Part shown: piece by piece, positions 60,101 to 64,000 of the stretch
Layout: every line of letters begins with the position of its first letter
Numbering within the stretch: position 1 is the stretch's first letter
Origin: Moniliella sp. 'wahieum'
Taxonomy: Eukaryota; Basidiomycota; Moniliellomycetes; Moniliellales; Moniliellaceae
DNA length: 64,000 nt
Assembly (NCBI GenBank): GCA_003971905.1
Contig: RSEE01000028.1
Span: forward strand, 1-64,000
Reading direction: 5' to 3'
Translations under genes and position numbers: made by a program
The notes under the pieces: model-generated
What the model saw: the letters and a program-made list of their open reading frames with translations, nothing else
Database searches by the model: none
Told to the model about the DNA's origin: nothing

Positions 60101-60424
60101 CCTGGTCAACCGCAAGTACGCAGTGCGACAACGCACGATTGACTTTATCTTGTCCCAGCTAGGTGCGTGCTTGCGTTTGTGCGTCGGCGACAATGGCATG
60201 TGTATGCCGCTCGAACCCTGGTGGCCGGGCTGGAGGCGGCCATTGCGGCGATTCAGGCGTATCGGGAGGATGTCAAGCAACCGGATCCAATCCAGTCGCT
60301 CCCACTGCTCCAAGCCGGCGCTGGGACGCTCCTCCGGCCTATTCTCGCCTTGGGCGCGCTAACAACCGCAGTTGAGAGGTGTGCGGACTGTGTACTTGTA
60401 TATATATGGGGGCTTATTTTTTGA
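57191..60424 (+). CDS. Large disordered protein, unknown
   Basis: I do not recognise the protein. It appears to start MAASNSATPAPPRSLLLAPS and to run, through frame breaks, to about 1,000 residues. One intron is well supported (57962-58111, donor GTAAGT, acceptor ACACAG). Segments that look selected: SDHSSYSQSVYHAASV, TGDDSYWDDEPLMHPDFHPG, LDLRRLSHAVSLAMDASNLV, VRWRLRNLFRRSQV, EVEAHYRFQLMERQRQRQRR with SLALYVSSVELMLSAL, and a C-terminal helical region (QVSQQVGSWLSKQVRVEPRL, EEHLIHTAAELGRAVKRSQL, TLVAGLEAAIAAIQAYRED). The layout of a disordered N-half and a helical C-half resembles a scaffold or trafficking protein. A MIT-like helical domain is possible but not shown. The stop at about 60424 is approximate. 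Confidence 0.55.
57385..57431. repeat. GCCTCT hexamer repeat in coding region
   Basis: Seven or eight tandem GCCTCT/GCTTCT units lie inside the unknown plus-strand gene and encode Leu-Pro or Ser-Ala pairs depending on frame. Length variation here would be expected. Confidence 0.75.
59753..59797. repeat. GAAAGG/GAAAGA purine repeat
   Basis: A 45-base purine-only tract of GAAAGG and GAAAGA units encodes a Lys/Glu-rich basic stretch in the unknown plus-strand gene. It could be a coding microsatellite or lie in a short unrecognised intron. Confidence 0.75.
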
Positions 60425-61177
60425 AGACCGTGTTACGTCTCGTTTTGTGGGGGTCCAACTTTACCGTCATGACGATCATGATTCCTTCCTGCCCTTACAT
60501 ACCAGTTACCGTTACGTTCGATTTTGATGACTGGAACGTCATTCATACCCATCATCTTCTCTTCCACCTCCATACAGGATGCGATCGCTGTAGCTTTTTG
60601 TTTAACTGCAAAGAGACGCTGGGCGGGGAAAATAGGCGCTCAGGTATATAGTCACTCGCTCGCACGCGCATCTACTGGTACCTGTTACCAGGCAGTGAAG
60701 ACTGACGCACCAACGTTGAATCAATACGAGAAACCATGCCTTCAGGAAGATTAAAGGTGGGAGGGAGGCGGCTAATATATCGTTTAAACCCATGTCAAGC
60801 GCTACTGGTCCGAGGAGGGCGCACGCGACGGCAGGCGAATAGATCCGACGAGAAACAGAAACGGTACTTTTAAATGGCAAACCCCACAAGGCAGATGGAG
60901 AAGAAAGCCGAACACATAGTATACAAACAACGCGGGGCATGCTAATAGTTTAAGAGCTGAGCCTCCGCCTTTAGCTGAAGATTGACGAAGAGGGGTGCGA
61001 AATAGAAGAAGAAAAGAACGCTTTGTTTGTTTCAGGTGCGTCGGTCGTGGTAAGCATTTGTAGATGGGAAACGGGTGTTTGGGGTTTTTTTTGGGGGGGG
61101 GGTTGAATGAGCCTATATATAGGTTTTGGGGGACGGGACGTTGCCGCATTGCGGCATTGGCAGGGGTATACATGCAA
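60425..61177. other. AT-richer intergenic region
   Basis: 750 bases between the ends of converging genes. T and G homopolymers lie near 61.09 kb and a CCTATATATAGG palindrome near 61.11 kb. No gene is recognised. Confidence 0.5.
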
Positions 61178-62304
61178 TCACCAGCTTGTTTGCTGGGGCG
61201 AAGGCGGTGGCGTCAAGCAATCGTCGCTCTCCTCGGTCAGAAGGAGGTCGGGCACCTGATCCATCCCCTCGGAATCCGAGGTCAGGGTTGAAATTGAAGA
61301 GAAGCGATCGCTCTCCCACACGGTAGAGCTGTTGGGCCGGACCATGCTGCTGGTCGCATCGGCAAAGGAAGCGGAGTAAGTGGGGCGGATGCGGATGCGG
61401 GGAGGAAGGAGGCCCGAGGCCTGCAGGCCTGGCGGCCAGAACTCAATTCGGTCCACAGGCTTGCGGCGTGGCACAATCCGAGCGCCATTACGTCCTGTCC
61501 CACGCCGGTAGTGGCGGAGAGGAAGGGGGTGCGCAACAGAGCGATGGTCCTCCTTGTGCCGCCCACTCCTCGATTCCAACGCAGAGGACAGTGGGGGGGA
61601 GGCAGGTGAGAGAGGGTTTGGTCGATTTGTTACGTTTCGGCTCGGCCTTGATCTTGCGCTGGGACCCCCTGTGGGCCGTGGTGGTGGATGCGGATAATGG
61701 GTCAAAGCCAGGGTAGCAGCATCGACGTGGACTTGCGCTTGCCTGCTGTCCGCGGCGCGCTCTTCTCCCCTCGAGCAACAGCCTCGGCCGAGCGCTGGAG
61801 CGGGCCAGACTGGCTGCGTCTCAAGCGGCCCCGCATGGGGACCAACTCGGGCGTGGTCAAGCGAGGCAGCGACCGGCTGATGCGATCCGCGCAGCGGGTA
61901 AGGGTACGCCGGACAGGCGTCGCGTGGTTCGAATCCGAGTGGCTGCCCTCGGCGGGAGGGGAGGTAGGATGGGGCGTCGGAGCAGATCTGTGGTCGACTG
62001 ACCGCGTCTCGCTGCTCTGCTCGGCCGCTGAGAGGGAAGGGTCCCACTCCTCGTCCCGCAGGCGTGCGGGCGAGGGGGAGGGACGCTTCCACGGGTAGGG
62101 TCTGCACTGTTCGCCGCGCCAGAAGCGGGCGGGGGAGGCGGCGGCGCGGGTGAGGTCGAGGTCGAGCGGGGAGACGTACAGCCGGGGCTGCTCGGGGGAG
62201 GGCGGGCGAGGCGCCGGGCGCGAGGGCGGGCATGGCGGCGGGGGGGGGTGCGGAGACCGGGCCGACGGCGGCCGAGGGTGGATGGGTTGTGGCTGCTGGG
62301 ACAT
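61178..62304 (-). CDS. Proline-rich basic protein, unknown
   Basis: I do not recognise this gene. It starts MSQQPQPIHPRPPSARSPHP and is Pro/Arg/Ser-rich, including LYVSPLDLDLTRAAASPARF, CADRISRSLPRLTTPELVPM and a basic GKRKSTSM site. A frame change near 61.72 kb leads to a second part with IVPRRKPVDRIEFWPPGLQA, ATSSMVRPNSSTVWESDRFS and an acidic end, MDQVPDLLLTEESDDCLTPP. About 375 residues are encoded without an intron. Ser-Pro and Thr-Pro pairs (TPPPSP, RSPHP) suggest proline-directed phosphorylation. It lies just downstream of APC1 on the same strand, with only about 150 bases between the APC1 stop and this start. Confidence 0.55.
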
Positions 62305-62325
62305 GTGATGTGATGTGATGGATCA
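62300..62325 (-). promoter_or_regulatory. GTGATG repeat at start of proline-rich gene
   Basis: ACATGTGATGTGATGTGATGG overlaps and precedes the start codon of the minus-strand proline-rich gene. It is another example of the GTGATG-type arrays in this window; here it would lie in the short interval after APC1. Confidence 0.4.
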
Positions 62326-62453
62326 TCGATTCGATCAGCGGTCCAGCTGATGCGCTGCGCATGGCCAGGGGGTGTACTTTAAGGCCCCATTCCGCCTGCG
62401 GGCGGAAGACACCCCGCAGTGCCCCATCGGCCCGTCGGACTCACTAGCCACGC

Positions 62454-64000
62454 CTATGGCACCACACACTTGCGCCGGCGTGGATGGATTACAAGCCGCA
62501 CGTGTGCGCATGGGCCAGCGCAGCAACCAGCTGGGCCAGCTGCTGCTGCTGCGTCTGCCTCCGCCTCCACGCCCACGTCGCCCAGCGCGCCCAGCGCCGC
62601 CGCGCACGCCGCGTCGTCCAGCCCGTCCGGCGCAACACCACCCGCCGCCGCCGCCACCACCTCGCTCCACAGCGCGCCGCCAGGTCCACATCGGCCCCGA
62701 ACGCCATCGCACAAGGCGAGGGCCACCGTTGCGTCCTGGTACCCCCAGCGCGCGGGCTGGGCCCATGCCGGCCGCCGGCTTCCCAGCCGCGCACGCAGCC
62801 GCGCATCCAGAATGCTCTGCGCCAAGAGCAAGTTGGATGCCAGCCGTACCTCGCCCCCAGTCGCCGCGGCGTGGCTCACCATCTGGTACACGCCCGCTGC
62901 GCCGCGCGCCGTTTCGCGCTGCTCGTGCGCCGGCCCAGGCCCAGCCTCGGGCGAGGCCGGGGCGAGCAGACCCAAAAGCCACGCTCTGGCCCCCGGATTG
63001 GTACATGAGATGGGCACGTAGCGTGCTTGGCTTTCTGGACGCAGCGGGCGGAAGCGGGCCAAGGAGACAGTGGTCGCTACTCCGCCTGTTGTTTCTTCGC
63101 TGGCGCTGGCGTCCGGCGTGGGGCGGAGGATGGTGGCTTGCGGGCCAATGGCCCACTCGACCTGCACCGTCCGTTTCAACTGAAGCAGCGTGGGATCCAG
63201 CTTTAGGGTCCTCATCAAAGGGTGTTGAGGCCGCGTCTCGGTCGTCGCGCCCGGCACTACGATTCGTGCAGGCCAAAAGCGGGAGGTGGCAGAGTGAAGC
63301 GTGTAAGCTGCCTCGGCCGGAGGCAGGAGAGCGGGGCTGACCAGCTGCGACGGACCGGAGGTGCACCGCTTGGGGTCCCAGTGCGCCGCGTCGTGCCCCC
63401 ACGCGCACGAGGGGGGGTTGTTGCAGGCTGATCCGTCTCCATGGCCGCTGCCCTCGTTGCTTCTGGCGGATCTGCACATAGGGCAATCGTTTCTGAATGG
63501 CCCGTGTCGACATTGCGTGCGACAGCAAGACGCGAATCGAGTGCCAACACCCATAGGTGACGGAACGCCTGCAGATGAGCCCGATTGTCTGTCCGGGAGG
63601 CCGGGAACTGGGGCCAAAGGGAAATGACCAGACTCGCGATCGCCTGGTCGGTGCGAGCCAGGGTGAATCGGCCTCCGCCGAGGAACAAAAGTCCCAAAGC
63701 CATGTGGGTGGCCATTTGGTTGCCATAGGTCAAGTTGAGGCTATGATGTCGCTCGCGGAGGAAGCGCATTAGATCCACGTCGCCTGTGCCAGCCAACACC
63801 AAAGCAAGTGCCAATCCCACCACGTCCAATGCGGCTTGGAGCAAATTATAGCGGATCTTGGAAAAGTAGCCGTCGAGTTGATGGGCCGCTGCTCTACGAA
63901 GCTGCTCCAATTCCTTGCTCAACACGGCCGGCGCTTGGGACAAGTGCCCTGTTCCAGCAAACTTGAGACCCATCGCAAACGCCGCACCCATCCGCATGTT
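62454..64000 (-). CDS. APC1: APC1, anaphase-promoting complex subunit (C-terminal part)
   Basis: The C-terminal third of APC1, the largest scaffold of the anaphase-promoting complex ubiquitin ligase. Landmarks are GAAFAMGLKFAGTGHLSQAP, DVVGLALALVLAGTGDVDLM, RFLRERHHSLNLTYGNQMAT, HMALGLLFLGGGRFTL, DQAIASLVISLWPQFP and DNRAHLQAFRHLWVLALDSR, all proteasome/cyclosome-repeat features of APC1. Then VDTGHSETIAL, LLPPAEAAYTLHSATSRFWP and a long Ala-rich helical end that stops at TAG. At least one frame break is needed near 63.42 kb. The gene continues beyond the right edge, so its N-terminus is missing. The Ala/Gly-rich last 120 residues are more divergent than usual. Confidence 0.9.

Noticed and set aside
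61900-61960. GGTTCGAATCC resembling a tRNA T loop
   Set aside because: No acceptor stem, D arm or anticodon arm can be folded around it, and it lies inside a coding frame.
62372-63340. 322-codon plus frame antisense to APC1
   Set aside because: It mirrors the Ala/Arg-rich end of APC1 and shows only Pro/Arg low complexity.

Overview
The window looks like the left end of a fungal chromosome, most probably from a basidiomycete yeast or smut-like fungus. The first 24 bases are CCCTAA telomere repeats. Protein genes are split by short introns (roughly 50-130 bp) with GT...AG borders and CTAAC/CTGAC-like branch points. Two genes encode fungal Zn(2)Cys(6) transcription factors, and fungus-specific families are present (SHR3, RTA1, ALG10, ATG1). 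Genus and species are not resolved; the basidiomycete placement is inference from GC richness, intron style and gene set.

Layout. Bases 25-3241 are subtelomeric, with no intact gene and a decayed PIF1/Helitron-type helicase end. Then come: pyruvate decarboxylase (-), ribosomal protein eS24 (-), VMA21-like V-ATPase assembly factor (+), SWD3/WDR5 WD40 protein (-), ALG10 glucosyltransferase (+), a 93-residue unknown protein (-), a MIS14/NSL1-like kinetochore protein (-), cytosolic NADP-isocitrate dehydrogenase (+) and a flavin amine oxidase (-). From about 21.45 to 24.9 kb lies an apparently lower-GC island holding a decayed Ty3/gypsy chromovirus integrase plus chromodomain. The second half has Zn-cluster factor 1 (-), SHR3 (+), histone H1 (-), Zn-cluster factor 2 (-), AOS1 SUMO-activating subunit (+), a disordered protein (-), an RTA1-family membrane protein (-), another disordered protein (-), a RAB5 GTPase (-), an AAA ATPase (-), ATG1 kinase (+), AP-1 sigma adaptin (-), an intron-containing tRNA-Met (-), a large unknown disordered protein (+), a proline-rich unknown (-) and the C-terminal part of APC1 (-), which runs off the right edge.

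Most of these are unrelated housekeeping genes in a compact order with several divergent pairs; there is no metabolic cluster. RAB5, AP-1 sigma and ATG1 are all membrane-traffic genes within about 11 kb, but nothing shows they are co-regulated.

The dominant technical feature is that nearly every conserved gene carries one or more small frame breaks, usually in homopolymers, while IDP1 and histone H1 read through cleanly. This looks more like uncorrected consensus errors than wholesale pseudogenisation, so gene spans below are given across the breaks. The most interesting biological signals are the strong GTACGT donor preference, recurrent TGAC/TGATG promoter arrays, an acidic insertion in RAB5, the telomere-adjacent helicase remnant, and a few open but unassigned proteins. 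I found no clear new multi-gene system.
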